Assembly: GCF_004014805.1 (NCBI RefSeq)
Contig: NZ_ATDN01000001.1
Span: 1 to 64,000, forward strand
DNA length: 64,000 nucleotides
Direction: 5' to 3'
DNA from: Mycolicibacterium elephantis DSM 44368
GTDB taxonomy: Bacteria; Actinomycetota; Actinomycetes; Mycobacteriales; Mycobacteriaceae
This document shows, one piece after another, positions 37,210 through 48,107 of this stretch. The position numbers were made by a program, and so were the translations under genes. Position 1 is the first letter of the stretch. Each line of letters starts with the position of its first letter. The notes below the pieces were generated by a model. It did no database searches, was not told where the DNA came from, and was given only the letters and a program-made list of their open reading frames with translations.

Positions 37210-38763
37210 TCAGCCGGCGACCGACTCGAAGACGCCGTCGGCGACCATGTTGCGCAAGGCCTTTCGGTCGAATTTGCCGCTCGCCAGGGTGGGGATCTGG
37301 TCGCTGGTGACCACGGCCCAGCGGGTGGGCACCTTGTAGGCCGACAGTTGCGCGCGGACGCGTTCGGCCAACGAGCCCACGTTGACGGCGGTGTCGGCGG
37401 GCACCACGACGGCGCACACCTGCTCGCCGCGCACCGCGTCGTCGACTCCGACCACCAGGCACTGGGCGACGTCATCGAACTCCTCGATGACCGCCTCGAC
37501 TTCGAGCGGCGAGACGTTGGCGCCCGCGGCCTTGATGAGTTCGGTGCTGCGTCCGACGTAGAACAGGCGCGGATCGCCGGTTCGGCGGTAGACGCGGTCG
37601 CCGGTGTGGTACCAGCCGTCGTCGTCGAAGGTCTCCCATCGCTCGCGTTTGTTGTAGCCCGCCATGACACCGATTCCGCGGACCAGTAATTCGCCGACGG
37701 TGCCGTCGGGTACCGGTTCGCCGGCGTCGTCGACGATGCGCATGTCGGTGAACACGAATCCGCCCGCGGTTTCAGACATTGTGCGGTGCACGGGATATCC
37801 GTCGGGCACGTCGACCATCGCGACGTCCAGCGGCCCGTCTCGCAGCAGCGGTGCGCTGGACAGGTCGCGGTCGGCGAAGGTCGGGTGGTCACGCAGCTTC
37901 TGGGTGAACGCCGGCCACCCGATCACGCCAGTGGCCCGTTCGCGCTCGACGAGGTCCAGCGCGGTACCGGCGTCCAGCCGCGGCATGGCGATCACCGTGA
38001 CGGGTTCGTGCAGCGCCCCGGTGACCGCGAGCAGCCCGCCGATCCAGAAGAACGGCATCGCCGACAGAATCCGCGGCGGCCCTTCGGATTTGGTGACCAG
38101 CCGTACCGCGCTGGGCCAGGTCGACGTCTGGCGGACCAGGGTGCCGTGCGTGTGCAGCACGCCTTTGGGGTCGGCGGTCGAGCCGGAGGTCTGCACCATG
38201 ACGGCGAGGTCGGCGGGGGAGACCTCGGCCTCGGCCGCGGCCAGCACCTCAGGTGACACGCCTGTGGCGCCGTCGTCGTACCCCGTCGCCCACACCCGCC
38301 CGGTATCGGTGGTGAACACGATGCGACGCAGATACGGGGCGGCGGCCAGCGCCAGCCGTCCGCCGGACTGGCCCGACAAGGACGGCCACGCCGTTTCGAA
38401 ACGCTCGGCGACGTCGATGCTCAGCACCTCGGCGGGTGCCACCAGCAGCGCGATGTCGGCGAGCCTGGCGACTTTGGCGATCTCGGCCGGGGTGTAGAGG
38501 GTGCTCAACGGCACCACCAGCGCGCCGATGCGCGACAGCGCAAGCCACCAGGTGACCCACTCGACACCGTTGGGGAAGAACAGCCCCACGCGGGTGCCCT
38601 TGCCGACACCCTGGCCGAGCAGCCACCGGGCAATCTGCGCCGAACGCTGCTCGGCCTGAGCGTAGGTGAGCCGTTCGGTCGGGGTGACCAGATAGGTGTG
38701 TTGGCCGAACTCATGCGCACCGCGCTGCAGTAGCGCCGGAACGGTCGGTCGGGGAAGCGTCAC
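37210..38763 (-). CDS. AMP-binding acyl-CoA synthetase (fatty-acid ligase type)
   Basis: A 517-residue ANL-superfamily ligase. The P-loop is MVQTSGSTADPKGVLHTHG, the A5 region is MSETAGGFVFTD, the A7/A8 region is YHTGDRVYRRTGDPRLFYVGRSTELIKAAG, and the A10 Lys is in ASGKFDRKALR. It should activate a carboxylic acid with ATP and CoA. The co-operonic dehalogenase suggests processing of an unusual or xenobiotic acid, but this is only contextual. Confidence 0.9.
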   Translation of the reverse strand: MTLPRPTVPALLQRGAHEFGQHTYLVTPTERLTYAQAEQRSAQIARWLLGQGVGKGTRVGLFFPNGVEWVTWWLALSRIGALVVPLSTLYTPAEIAKVARLADIALLVAPAEVLSIDVAERFETAWPSLSGQSGGRLALAAAPYLRRIVFTTDTGRVWATGYDDGATGVSPEVLAAAEAEVSPADLAVMVQTSGSTADPKGVLHTHGTLVRQTSTWPSAVRLVTKSEGPPRILSAMPFFWIGGLLAVTGALHEPVTVIAMPRLDAGTALDLVERERATGVIGWPAFTQKLRDHPTFADRDLSSAPLLRDGPLDVAMVDVPDGYPVHRTMSETAGGFVFTDMRIVDDAGEPVPDGTVGELLVRGIGVMAGYNKRERWETFDDDGWYHTGDRVYRRTGDPRLFYVGRSTELIKAAGANVSPLEVEAVIEEFDDVAQCLVVGVDDAVRGEQVCAVVVPADTAVNVGSLAERVRAQLSAYKVPTRWAVVTSDQIPTLASGKFDRKALRNMVADGVFESVAG

Positions 38764-38797
38764 CTACCGATTGTCACCCCGACCATCTCTCGACGGC

Positions 38798-39940
<1,143 letters not shown>

Positions 39941-39959
39941 TTACGGCGCGTTCTCGAGT

Positions 39960-40241
39960 TCAGCAGCCGAGTTCGACGACCGCGGTGCTGACCACATTGC
40001 CGGCGGCGGAAATTGACAGACCGAGGTTGTCGCGGACCATGACGACGACATCCGATGCGGGGGTGCCCTGACGGGTGGCATTGCAGATCCGGTTGCCTTC
40101 GGCAAGCAATTGCTCGGAGCTCAGAAATGGCAACCGGTCTTGCAGTTTGCGCAGGTATTCGTTTTGATCCGCCGCGGCCTGGGGCGCGAAAATCACCGAA
40201 GCGGCAAACAACACGGTCAGCGCGCGCACTAAATGCGCCAC
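39960..40241 (-). CDS. DUF732 small secreted protein
   Basis: A 93-residue protein. GTG 40241 follows a strong GGAGGTG ribosome binding site and starts the signal peptide (HLVRALTVLFAASVIFAPQAAADQ). The mature part holds one DUF732 domain with two Cys (NRICNATRQG and the C-terminal VELGC) expected to form a disulfide. DUF732 proteins are small and mycobacterial, of unknown function. Confidence 0.85.
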   Translation of the reverse strand: MAHLVRALTVLFAASVIFAPQAAADQNEYLRKLQDRLPFLSSEQLLAEGNRICNATRQGTPASDVVVMVRDNLGLSISAAGNVVSTAVVELGC

Positions 40242-40442
40242 ACAATCACCTCCGAGGAATGCTTCCCGAACGTCAGATGTCGAACGACGTGAGCGAGTCA
40301 TACATCTCACAGCCCCGAAAAAAAACGGACTGTTTCGTAGCGCTAACGATATCCGTTCAAATCCGGATTTTGCAATCGACGCATCCGTCACCCGCGAAGC
40401 CGAAACTGCGTTCGGGATGAGGCGTCAGTATCCTCCTGATGA

Positions 40443-42056
40443 ATGGCGCATGATCGAATCGGCGGCTCGGCCCGCCTCCGCCGTGGAGTGCAGATTGCGC
40501 TTCGCGGGCGGCGTGACCCGGCACCCGTCGCCGGTCAGCGCCGCCGCGCCGCCAGCGGCGTCGACGAGATTCACGCCCGCAAGGTTCTCGACCTGACGAT
40601 CCGCCTCGCCGAGGTGATGTTGTCGTCCGGGTCGGGCACCGCGGACGTCGTCGCGACCGCGCAGGACGTCGCCCAGGCGTATCGGCTCACCGATTGCGTC
40701 GTCGACATCTTCGTCACCACCGTGATCGTGTCGGCCCTGCCGACCGCGGACAGCCCGCCGGTCACCATCGTGCGCAGCGTGCACACCAGGTCCACCGACT
40801 ACACCCGGTTGGGCGAACTCGACCGGCTCGTGCTGCGCATCACCTCCGGCGGCGTCTCCGTCGAACAGGCTCACGAGGCCATGGACGAGCTGACCGAGCG
40901 TCCGCACCCGTATCCACGGTGGCTGGCGACCGTGGGCTGGGCGGGGTTCGCCCTCGGCATCGCCATGCTGCTCGGCGGCACCTGGGTGACCTGCATCCTG
41001 GCGGCCACCACCTCGGCGGTCATCGACCAGGTCGGCAGGCGGCTGAACCGCATCGGAACCCCGTTCTTCTTCCAGCACGCGATCGGCGCGGCGATCGCGA
41101 CCCTGGTGGCCGTCGCGGCGTACTACTTCGGCGGCCAGGGACCGACCGCCCTGGTCGCAACGGGAATCGTGATGCTGCTGTCCGGCCTGACGTTCGTCGG
41201 CGCGATGCAGGACGCGGTAACCGGGTACATGCTCACCGCCATCGCCCGGCTCGGGGAAGCGGTGCTGCTCACCGCCGGGATCGTGGTCGGCATCCTCGCG
41301 GGGCTGCAGATCGCCACGATGGCGGGCGTCGTCATCGAACTGCACGTCGACGCGACCGAGTCGTTCGTACCGCCCCACGGGGCGTTGGCGATCGCGCTCG
41401 CGGTGGGGGGAGCCGGGCTGGCGGGCGCTTCTCTGACCGTGACGAGCTACGCACCGCTGCGGGCGATCGCGACCGCGGGGCTTGCGGCGGCCGCTGCAGA
41501 AGTGGTGTTGATCAGCCTCGGAACCGCGGGCGCCGGCCAGGTGTTCGCCAGCGGTGTCGCGGCCGTCGGCGTCGGTGTCATCGCGACGCTGATCTCGATT
41601 CGGCGACAGGCGCCGGCCCTGGTCACCGCGACCGCCGGCATCATGCCGATGCTGCCGGGCCTCGCCGTATTCCGGGCGGTGTTCTCCTTCGCCGTCGACG
41701 GCAATTTCGACAACGGTCTGCGCCAGATGATGGCCGCGATCGCCACCGCGCTCGCCCTGGGCAGCGGCGTGGTGCTGGGGGAGTTCCTCGGTTCTCCGCT
41801 GCGCTACCGCGCCGGCCGCATCGGCGACCTTCTCCGTAAGGAGGGACTGCCCGGCCTGCGTCGTGCCATCGGGCCGGTCGTGCACCTGCGACCGACCGAA
41901 GCCGCCCACACGACGAGCACCCACCATCCGCAGTCGCGAAGCGTCGCGCTGGAGCCGACCCCCGCCGACCAGGAGTCGCGCGCCGACGGCGGCGATGAAT
42001 CCGAATCTCCAGAGGGCCAAGTCGACCGACGCGATGGTCAGCGCGACGAGCAGTAG
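40443..42056 (+). CDS. ThrE-family threonine/serine exporter
   Basis: A 537-residue membrane protein. An N-terminal cytosolic ThrE domain (LDLTIRLAEVMLSSGSGTADV, YRLTDCVVDIFVTTVIVSA) is followed by about ten membrane segments and the second ThrE block (GIMPMLPGLAVFRAVF). The C-terminal 75 residues are hydrophilic. ThrE of Corynebacterium exports threonine and serine; M. tuberculosis Rv3737 has the same architecture. The exact start is uncertain: residues 1-40 are Arg-rich and may be partly non-coding. Confidence 0.87.
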   Translation: MAHDRIGGSARLRRGVQIALRGRRDPAPVAGQRRRAASGVDEIHARKVLDLTIRLAEVMLSSGSGTADVVATAQDVAQAYRLTDCVVDIFVTTVIVSALPTADSPPVTIVRSVHTRSTDYTRLGELDRLVLRITSGGVSVEQAHEAMDELTERPHPYPRWLATVGWAGFALGIAMLLGGTWVTCILAATTSAVIDQVGRRLNRIGTPFFFQHAIGAAIATLVAVAAYYFGGQGPTALVATGIVMLLSGLTFVGAMQDAVTGYMLTAIARLGEAVLLTAGIVVGILAGLQIATMAGVVIELHVDATESFVPPHGALAIALAVGGAGLAGASLTVTSYAPLRAIATAGLAAAAAEVVLISLGTAGAGQVFASGVAAVGVGVIATLISIRRQAPALVTATAGIMPMLPGLAVFRAVFSFAVDGNFDNGLRQMMAAIATALALGSGVVLGEFLGSPLRYRAGRIGDLLRKEGLPGLRRAIGPVVHLRPTEAAHTTSTHHPQSRSVALEPTPADQESRADGGDESESPEGQVDRRDGQRDEQ

Positions 42057-42140
42057 CGGCAACCGACAAGACGGCGCGCGCCCGAACCGTTAGCCTTGCT
42101 CAGATCGGGCCGGACCCATGGAGAGGACAACCGGAATCTC

Positions 42141-42506
42141 ATGACTCGACGACGACGCGCGATGCCCACCGCCGTGAGGCTCGCGGCCGCCAGCGTGCTG
42201 ATCGTGGGCGGCACGCTGGGCGCGACCGGTCAGGCAGGCGCCGATCCCGTACTGCCCGAGCCGGGTGCACCCACGCCCTCGGGGCAACCCGTGGTGGACA
42301 CCTCGAACGAGCCGATGGGTCCGCAGCCGCCACCGCCCGTGGGCCCGCCGCCGGTACCGGAGATCGCTCCGGTGTACGGCCAGGGGCAGTCGGAAGGTCA
42401 ATTCGGTTTCCTGAGGGATATGTGGCACATGTTCCACAGCGGCAATCCGCTGGCCGAGCTGACCGCACCGCCGCCGGTGGCGGCCGGCCCGGGCACATCT
42501 CGCTGA
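42141..42506 (+). CDS. Proline-rich exported protein, probably frameshifted near its C-terminus
   Basis: A 121-residue frame with signal peptide (VRLAAASVLIVGGTLGATGQAGA) and a Pro-rich mature part containing GQFGFLRDMWHMFHSGNPL. It ends abruptly after VAAGPGTSR. In another frame the sequence continues as GHISLTAPESSTPPASPPG and further Pro-rich residues to a TAA at 42604. Adding one base in CCCGGG at 42488-42493 joins the frames into a 154-residue product. The true gene is therefore probably 42141-42604. Function unknown. Confidence 0.7.
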   Translation: MTRRRRAMPTAVRLAAASVLIVGGTLGATGQAGADPVLPEPGAPTPSGQPVVDTSNEPMGPQPPPPVGPPPVPEIAPVYGQGQSEGQFGFLRDMWHMFHSGNPLAELTAPPPVAAGPGTSR

Positions 42507-42646
42507 CGGCTCCGGAGTCGTCCACCCCGCCCGCCTCACCGCCGGGCGCCGCGCCCGAAGCGGTGCCGGCGCCGCCGGTCGAGCAGCTGCCGCCGACGCC
42601 GTAACCGGTGCGATGAGTTCTGGGCCCACGCGGGGTCTGGATAGTC

Positions 42647-42943
42647 ATGGTCATTGTCGCCGGACACATCACGGTGGCGCCCACGCAGCGTGAGGCCTAT
42701 CTCGCGGGGTGTGTGAGCGTCGTCGAACAGGCCCGCCGCGCACCCGGCTGTCTGGACTTCACGATCGCCGCCGACCTGCTTGATCCCGGTCGCGTCAACG
42801 TCTTCGAACGCTGGGAGTCACAGTCGGCGGTCGAGCGCTTCCGTGGCGGCGGACCGTCGGATGACCAAGGCGCCGCGATGGTTTCGGCGTCGGTCGCCGA
42901 GTATGACGTCGCCGCCGCCCGGTCGTTGGTGGAGTTGGGATAG
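42647..42943 (+). CDS. Antibiotic-biosynthesis-monooxygenase (ABM) domain protein
   Basis: A 98-residue dimeric alpha/beta-barrel protein (VIVAGHITVAPTQREAYLAG, GCLDFTIAADLLDPGRVNVFERWES). This fold includes small cofactor-free oxygenases and many proteins of unknown role; no catalytic residue can be assigned. Convergent with the FKBP lipoprotein gene, which ends 5 bases downstream. Confidence 0.85.
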   Translation: MVIVAGHITVAPTQREAYLAGCVSVVEQARRAPGCLDFTIAADLLDPGRVNVFERWESQSAVERFRGGGPSDDQGAAMVSASVAEYDVAAARSLVELG

Positions 42944-42948
42944 TCGCG

Positions 42949-43587
42949 TCAGTTCGCGGCGTCGATGATCTTGATCGCGAAGATCAGCGAGTCGCCGGGC
43001 TGGATACCCGCGGCCGGTTGGCCCTCGGGGTAGCCGTCCTCAGGGGTCATCGCCACGCCGACGGTGGATCCGACGGTCTGCCCGGCGATGGCCTTCTGGA
43101 AGCCCGGTACGACCCCGGTGAGCGGAAAATCGACCGGGGCGCCCCGCTCGTAGCTGTTGTCGAACACGGTCTTGTCGCGTCCGTTGACGCCCATGTAGCA
43201 GACCAGCACCGTGGCCGTATCCGCGACGACCGGTCCGTCACCGGCCTGCAAGGTCTGCACCTGCGTCTCGGAGACGCTGAACGGCGCGTCCACGACGATG
43301 TTCGGCGCCGTCGTCTCGGTTGATCCCGTGACCGCGACGTTGCCGGTGTCGCCGGCGAGGTTCCATTCGGCCGGGGCAGCAGCGTCCGGTGCCGCGGTCG
43401 GGCATGCGACGGCCGGCTCGGGCGGGGCCGTTTCGGTGGGGGACGGAGCGACCAGTTCGTCGACCGAGGGCGCGCTGGTGGTTGTCGCGGTGGTTTCGGT
43501 GTCGGAGCCACATGCGGCCAGCGTGACGGCAAGCGCCGCGACAGAAGCCGTGAGGACGGCGGACGAAGACATACGAGAGAAGTTCAC
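42949..43587 (-). CDS. FKBP-type peptidyl-prolyl isomerase lipoprotein
   Basis: A 212-residue lipoprotein. The signal ends in a lipobox (VTLAAC), then a Thr/Pro-rich linker, then an FKBP domain (about 105-212) with VLVCYMGVNGRDKTVFDNSY, VDFPLTGVVPGFQKAIAGQ, VGVAMTPEDGYPEG and SLIFAIKIIDA. It should assist folding of exported proteins on the outer face of the membrane. GTG 43587 supplies an Arg in the n-region; ATG 43572 is the alternative. Confidence 0.88.
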   Translation of the reverse strand: MNFSRMSSSAVLTASVAALAVTLAACGSDTETTATTTSAPSVDELVAPSPTETAPPEPAVACPTAAPDAAAPAEWNLAGDTGNVAVTGSTETTAPNIVVDAPFSVSETQVQTLQAGDGPVVADTATVLVCYMGVNGRDKTVFDNSYERGAPVDFPLTGVVPGFQKAIAGQTVGSTVGVAMTPEDGYPEGQPAAGIQPGDSLIFAIKIIDAAN

Positions 43588-43728
43588 GCTGCGCCACGCT
43601 ACATCAGCCGCCAAGAACACCTGGACCGATTCCGACTTACCAACGCGTCACCTATTTGAAACAAGTTGAGTACCGTTCTCTTTGAAAATGCAACGTCTTG
43701 GCCATAAGGAACGCAAGGGTAGGGTGCG

Positions 43729-44856
43729 ATGGTCCGATGGGGCGGACGGTGGTGGAAGCAACCGGACCAATATGACTGGATCAGCGCTTATCTGGACGAG
43801 CGTGGAATTCAGAATGCCTGGCGATACGCGACGTTCGGCTTCACCCTCGCCATAACGGCGTTACCGATCATGCTGCTGTGGAGCCCGGCTGGGCCGAACC
43901 ACACCGCGACCGTCATCGTTGCGATCGGCGCCGCGGCAGTCGGAGTCGGCGGTGCGCTGCTGTGGTTGGTGCGGTGGCCCACTCGGCGGCAATCGGTGGT
44001 GTATTCGTTGGTGGGCGCCTTGGCGGTTGGCGCGATGTGTTTGGCGATGTCCAACCCGTACACGGGATTGATGGGCTGCACCATCTTCACCATCCTCGGT
44101 GGCGTCGTCGCGTACTTTCACACCGTTGGACTGATGCTCGCCAATCTCGGCCTGGCCACAGTGTGTTCGGTGATCCTCGCGTACCGGCTCATCGCCGCCA
44201 CCGGCGACGTCGCGCTGACAATCGGGTCGTTGATCACGGTGGCCGCGCTCAACGTCGGCATCCCGTTCGGCATCCAGTCGTTGATGCACACGTTGCGAAC
44301 CGACTTGCGAGGCTCTAACCGGGATTCGCTGACCGGGTTGCACAATCGGCGCTCCTTTCACAACACGGTCTATGAACGGATGATGCTCGACCGTGACCGG
44401 GGCCTGTATCTGGTGATGCTGATGATCGACCTCGACAATTTCAAGCAACTCAACGACACCCGGGGCCACGCCGCGGGAGATCAAGCCTTGGTGGACGTCA
44501 GCGCAGCGCTTGAGGAGAACTGCCGCTCGGCGGCCGTGATCGGCAGGGTGGGGGGAGAAGAGTTCCTGGTTGCCGACATCGATACCGGCCCGAACCCGGC
44601 CAAGCTGGCCGAACGGCTCCGTCAGGCGATCGCCGACGTTCCCTCTCCGGTGACGGCCAGTATCGGCACCGCGGGCGCACCGCTCGGAAGCTCCTCGGCC
44701 AGAAGCAATCTCAAACTCATCGACGACCTGATTCGCACCTCGGACACGGCGATGTACGAGGCCAAGCGCGCGGGCGGGAATCGTGTCTGCCACCACCCGA
44801 CGCTGGTGTCAGCCCACGATGCGCTGAACACTCTCGAAGTGCGTGGCGATCAATAA
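43729..44856 (+). CDS. GGDEF-domain membrane protein (putative diguanylate cyclase)
   Basis: A 375-residue protein with about six membrane segments (about 30-190) and a C-terminal GGDEF domain (about 205-360). The active-site motif is intact as GGEEF (GRVGGEEFLVADI), with DSLTGLHNRRSFH and MIDLDNFKQLNDTRGHAAGDQ upstream. It should make cyclic di-GMP. An RxxD inhibitory site is not evident before the motif. Its last 7 bases overlap the end of the convergent MBL gene. Confidence 0.9.
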   Translation: MVRWGGRWWKQPDQYDWISAYLDERGIQNAWRYATFGFTLAITALPIMLLWSPAGPNHTATVIVAIGAAAVGVGGALLWLVRWPTRRQSVVYSLVGALAVGAMCLAMSNPYTGLMGCTIFTILGGVVAYFHTVGLMLANLGLATVCSVILAYRLIAATGDVALTIGSLITVAALNVGIPFGIQSLMHTLRTDLRGSNRDSLTGLHNRRSFHNTVYERMMLDRDRGLYLVMLMIDLDNFKQLNDTRGHAAGDQALVDVSAALEENCRSAAVIGRVGGEEFLVADIDTGPNPAKLAERLRQAIADVPSPVTASIGTAGAPLGSSSARSNLKLIDDLIRTSDTAMYEAKRAGGNRVCHHPTLVSAHDALNTLEVRGDQ

Positions 44857-45761
44857 TCCCAGACGGCGGGCACGCATCGAAAGACGTCACCGGCAGCTGC
44901 TACGCGGCAGACGGACGGGAACGGCAGGTGGGTGGCCACCATCGACTCGCCGGTCGCCGCAAGCTCGCGCAGCAGACCGATGCGGACGCGCACCGACTCC
45001 TCGGGATCGTGTTCAAAGCCGTTGTGCCATTCGGGGTTGTCGAACCCTGGCGCGAACACCGCGTCACCGGCGAACGTCAGCCGGTCGCCACCGGAGGCGA
45101 GCCGCACAATGCTGTGCCCAAGGGTGTGGCCGCCGGTCCGGGCGACGAGGACACCGGGTGCCACTTCGTACTCCGTCTCGAACGTCCGCATCTGGCCGCG
45201 GTATTCGTCGAGAAATTGCGCGGCAACCCTGCGCAGCACCTCCGGCACCGGCGCCGGCATCTCGGTGTGGGAGAAATCTGGCGACTCCCAGAACTCGGCC
45301 TCGCGGCTCGCCACGTGGATCTGCAGATCCGGTCGAAACCGTTCTTTGAGCCCCTCGGTGAGCAGGCCGCCCACGTGGTCCATATGCAAGTGGGTGATCA
45401 CCACGTCGGTCACCGCCGCGGGATCGATGCCGGCGGCCTCCATCCGGCGCGCCAACCGCCCGGCCCGCGGGAAGTCGGGGAACTCCAGGCCCAGCCCGGC
45501 GTCGACAAGGATGGTGCGGTCGGCGCTGCGCACCACGATCACGTTCAGCGGCCAGTCGAGCACGTCGGCAGGCAGGAACCGCTCGTCGAGCCAATGGCCG
45601 AACGCAGCCGCATCGGCGTTGGTGGCCATCGTCTTGCTAGTGATGGGGAGGACACCGTCGCTGATCACCAGCACGTCGATATCGCCGACCCGCACCGCGT
45701 AGCGCGACGGAACCAGCTCGTCGAGCCCCCGAGTACCGAGGGAAATATTGTCCAAGCTCAT
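44850..45761 (-). CDS. MBL-fold hydrolase (lactonase-like)
   Basis: A 303-residue protein with an intact metal site: THLHMDHVGGL (HxHxDH), HTLGHS and FAGDAVF, plus a late THLPFP His. The pattern resembles quorum-quenching lactonases and related MBL hydrolases; substrate unassigned. A GGAGGAG ribosome binding site precedes ATG 45761. Confidence 0.87.
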   Translation of the reverse strand: MSLDNISLGTRGLDELVPSRYAVRVGDIDVLVISDGVLPITSKTMATNADAAAFGHWLDERFLPADVLDWPLNVIVVRSADRTILVDAGLGLEFPDFPRAGRLARRMEAAGIDPAAVTDVVITHLHMDHVGGLLTEGLKERFRPDLQIHVASREAEFWESPDFSHTEMPAPVPEVLRRVAAQFLDEYRGQMRTFETEYEVAPGVLVARTGGHTLGHSIVRLASGGDRLTFAGDAVFAPGFDNPEWHNGFEHDPEESVRVRIGLLRELAATGESMVATHLPFPSVCRVAAAGDVFRCVPAVWDY

Positions 45762-45930
45762 GGTTCTCCTCCTGAGCGTCCTGAGACGGATTGACCTGTC
45801 GTCTCGTAGAACGCCCTGCGGCGCCGGGAATTATCCGGCCGCACAGAAGTGGGTGGCCAGGTTGTCCGGCTGGGGCCGGCATCCGCCATATCGGCGGCCC
45901 TAGTGGCGAATCCAACTCATATCGTTGCTG

Positions 45931-46740
45931 CTACGGCGTGACAGCGGTGATGAAGTTCTGAATCGCCTCAGCGACACGTGCCGGTGCTGCGGCGATCGCG
46001 AAGTGCGATTGGTCCGGCCAGGAGACACGCTGCGCATGGGGCAGGGCGGCGGCCAAGCGGTCCATCGCGTCGGGGAGGGGAGGCCAGCTCAGACCGCCCT
46101 GCATCAGCAGCACGGGCACGTCGATCGACGCCCATCGCAGGGTGTGATCGGTGTCGGTGGCCATGCTCTCCAGGTCGGCTCGGACGGCGACAGTCGCAGC
46201 ACGGTTTGCTCCCGGATCTTCTGCAGGCTGCTGAGCTTCCGCCAACACCGCCGGAGGAATACGTGCGGCCTCGCGCGCGAAAAGCTCGAGCGCGCTGTCG
46301 AACTGTTCGGCAGCGCAGAGCTGGCGGAACTCTTCGAGCACAGGGATCAGATGCTTACCTGTCTGGAGCAGCGGTGGCTCGAACAGCGCCAGCGACGCGA
46401 TACGCTCCGAACTGTCAGCCGCGGTGTGAAGCGCCACGGTGGCACCGTAGGAACCGCCGACGACATGCACACGTTGCCCGTTGCGTTCGGCCAAAAGGCC
46501 AAGCACTGCTTGGAGATCGGCGGCCTCCGTGGCGAAGCTGTTCGGCGAGGGCCCGGTGCCGCTGGGTGCGTGATTGCGCCGAGCGTAGTACGCGAGCTGA
46601 TGGCCTGTGAGCCGCGAACCCACATCGGCCCAGGTGTCCAAGCTGCCACCGGTCCCGTGCACGAACAGCACCAGCGGGCCGGCGCCCGTCACCTCCACGA
46701 CGAGCCGTGTTCCGTCCGGTGCGGTCAGTTCGGTAGCCAT
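45931..46740 (-). CDS. Alpha/beta hydrolase
   Basis: A 269-residue protein. Start at 46740 (MATELTAPDGTRL) places the first strand normally. Motifs: oxyanion FVHGTGGS, nucleophile VVGGSYGATVALH (GGSYG), acid near LLMQGGLS and late His in DQSHFAIAA. Substrate unknown. It diverges from the epoxide hydrolase gene with about 115 bases between. Confidence 0.85.
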   Translation of the reverse strand: MATELTAPDGTRLVVEVTGAGPLVLFVHGTGGSLDTWADVGSRLTGHQLAYYARRNHAPSGTGPSPNSFATEAADLQAVLGLLAERNGQRVHVVGGSYGATVALHTAADSSERIASLALFEPPLLQTGKHLIPVLEEFRQLCAAEQFDSALELFAREAARIPPAVLAEAQQPAEDPGANRAATVAVRADLESMATDTDHTLRWASIDVPVLLMQGGLSWPPLPDAMDRLAAALPHAQRVSWPDQSHFAIAAAPARVAEAIQNFITAVTP

Positions 46741-46856
46741 AGCGTCCGAGTATCGGCAACGTTGGTGCTCGCGTGCAAGGCGGTTACTGTCGAAAGAAAG
46801 TGCAGTTTTTCCTTTGTTTCCAATGTGTTCGAGCAGGCAAACCAGGGAGGAGGGCC

Positions 46857-48035
46857 ATGTCCACGAATCACCTGGCCAGTGACGTGCAGCAAGTCGAGGT
46901 CCACGCGGCTGACGCTGACCTCGAAGACCTGCGGGCGCGGTTGGCCGCCGCGAGGCTGCCGGAAGCCGAGACCGTCTATCGCGCCCCACCTGATCCACGC
47001 CGATGGGACCAGGGTGTTCCCCTCGCCGACCTCATCGATGTCGTGCACTACTGGCGCACCGAGTACAACTGGAGGGCATTCGAGGAACGGCTCAACCGAA
47101 TTGGCCAGTACCGCACGGCAATCGACGGCCTGGGAATCCATTTTCTGCACCGTCGATCCGCGCGGTCCGATGCTGTCCCGTTGGTCATGACCCACGGCTG
47201 GCCGGGCAGCATCGCCGAGTTCGTCCACGTGATCGACGATCTGGCGGATCCGACGGACGCATCCGCGCCGGCGTTCCACGTCGTGGCGCCGTCGCTACCC
47301 GGCTTCGGCTACAGCGACAAGCCGGCCACCACGGGGTGGGGGACCGGGAAGATCGCGGCCGCATGGGTGGAACTGATGGGACGGCTCGGCTATGAGAAGT
47401 TCCTCGCCCAGGGCGGCGACTGGGGAGGCAATATCACCACAGTTCTCGCCGGCAGGTATCCGGAGCGTGTTCTCGGCGTCCACTCGACGTTCGCCGAAGC
47501 GCCGCCCGGCTTGTCGATGGATGAACTGACGGCAACCGAGCGCAAGTGGGCCGAGGATACGCAGCATTTCTGGCAATACCGCGCGGCGTACGCGAAGCAG
47601 CAGGCGACCCGACCGCAGACCATCGGTTACTCGCTCGTCGATTCACCGGTGGGGCTTCTCGCGTGGATCCTCGACAAGTTCGCGGAGTGGTCGGATACCG
47701 AAGACAGCCCGTTCGAGTCGATCTCCATCGACAGAGTTCTCGACGACGTCACGCTGTACTGGCTGACGCGGACCGGCGCATCGGCGGCACGCATCTACTA
47801 CGAGAGCCACAACTCGCTCGACCCCGACCTTCGCGTCGATGTCCCGTCGGCAATCACGATGTACCCCCGCGACATCGAGAAGACGCCGCGGCCCTGGGCG
47901 CAGCAGCGGTACCGCAACATGGTGCGGTGGAATTCGCCCCAAGCCGGCGGGCATTTCCCGTCGCTGGAGGTACCCGAGTACTTCGTCAAGGATCTGCAAC
48001 AGGGGTTCGCAGCGGTGCTGGCCGCCAGCCGCTGA
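46857..48035 (+). CDS. Epoxide hydrolase (EHN-domain type)
   Basis: A 392-residue protein with the N-terminal EHN region (VEVHAADADLEDLRARLAAARLPE) typical of microsomal-type epoxide hydrolases, then an alpha/beta hydrolase domain. Nucleophile Asp in AQGGDWGGNIT, oxyanion motif THGWPGSIAEF, late His in AGGHFPSLEVPEYF. It should open epoxides to diols. ATG 46857 follows a GGGAGGAGG ribosome binding site. Confidence 0.9.
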   Translation: MSTNHLASDVQQVEVHAADADLEDLRARLAAARLPEAETVYRAPPDPRRWDQGVPLADLIDVVHYWRTEYNWRAFEERLNRIGQYRTAIDGLGIHFLHRRSARSDAVPLVMTHGWPGSIAEFVHVIDDLADPTDASAPAFHVVAPSLPGFGYSDKPATTGWGTGKIAAAWVELMGRLGYEKFLAQGGDWGGNITTVLAGRYPERVLGVHSTFAEAPPGLSMDELTATERKWAEDTQHFWQYRAAYAKQQATRPQTIGYSLVDSPVGLLAWILDKFAEWSDTEDSPFESISIDRVLDDVTLYWLTRTGASAARIYYESHNSLDPDLRVDVPSAITMYPRDIEKTPRPWAQQRYRNMVRWNSPQAGGHFPSLEVPEYFVKDLQQGFAAVLAASR

Positions 48036-48107
48036 AGGCGTTGACCGATCCGACGCGTTTGCCGATATCCGACGAACCGGAGGCGTTTGTTGTGAGACTC
48101 TTGGCCT

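Noticed and set aside
40425..42062. 545-residue minus-strand frame opposite the ThrE-type exporter
   Set aside because: Shadow of an exporter with clear membrane segments and ThrE motifs.
43729..45761. Possible cyclic-di-GMP operon of the GGDEF gene and the MBL hydrolase
   Set aside because: The genes are convergent and overlap only at their 3' ends, so they do not share a transcript.
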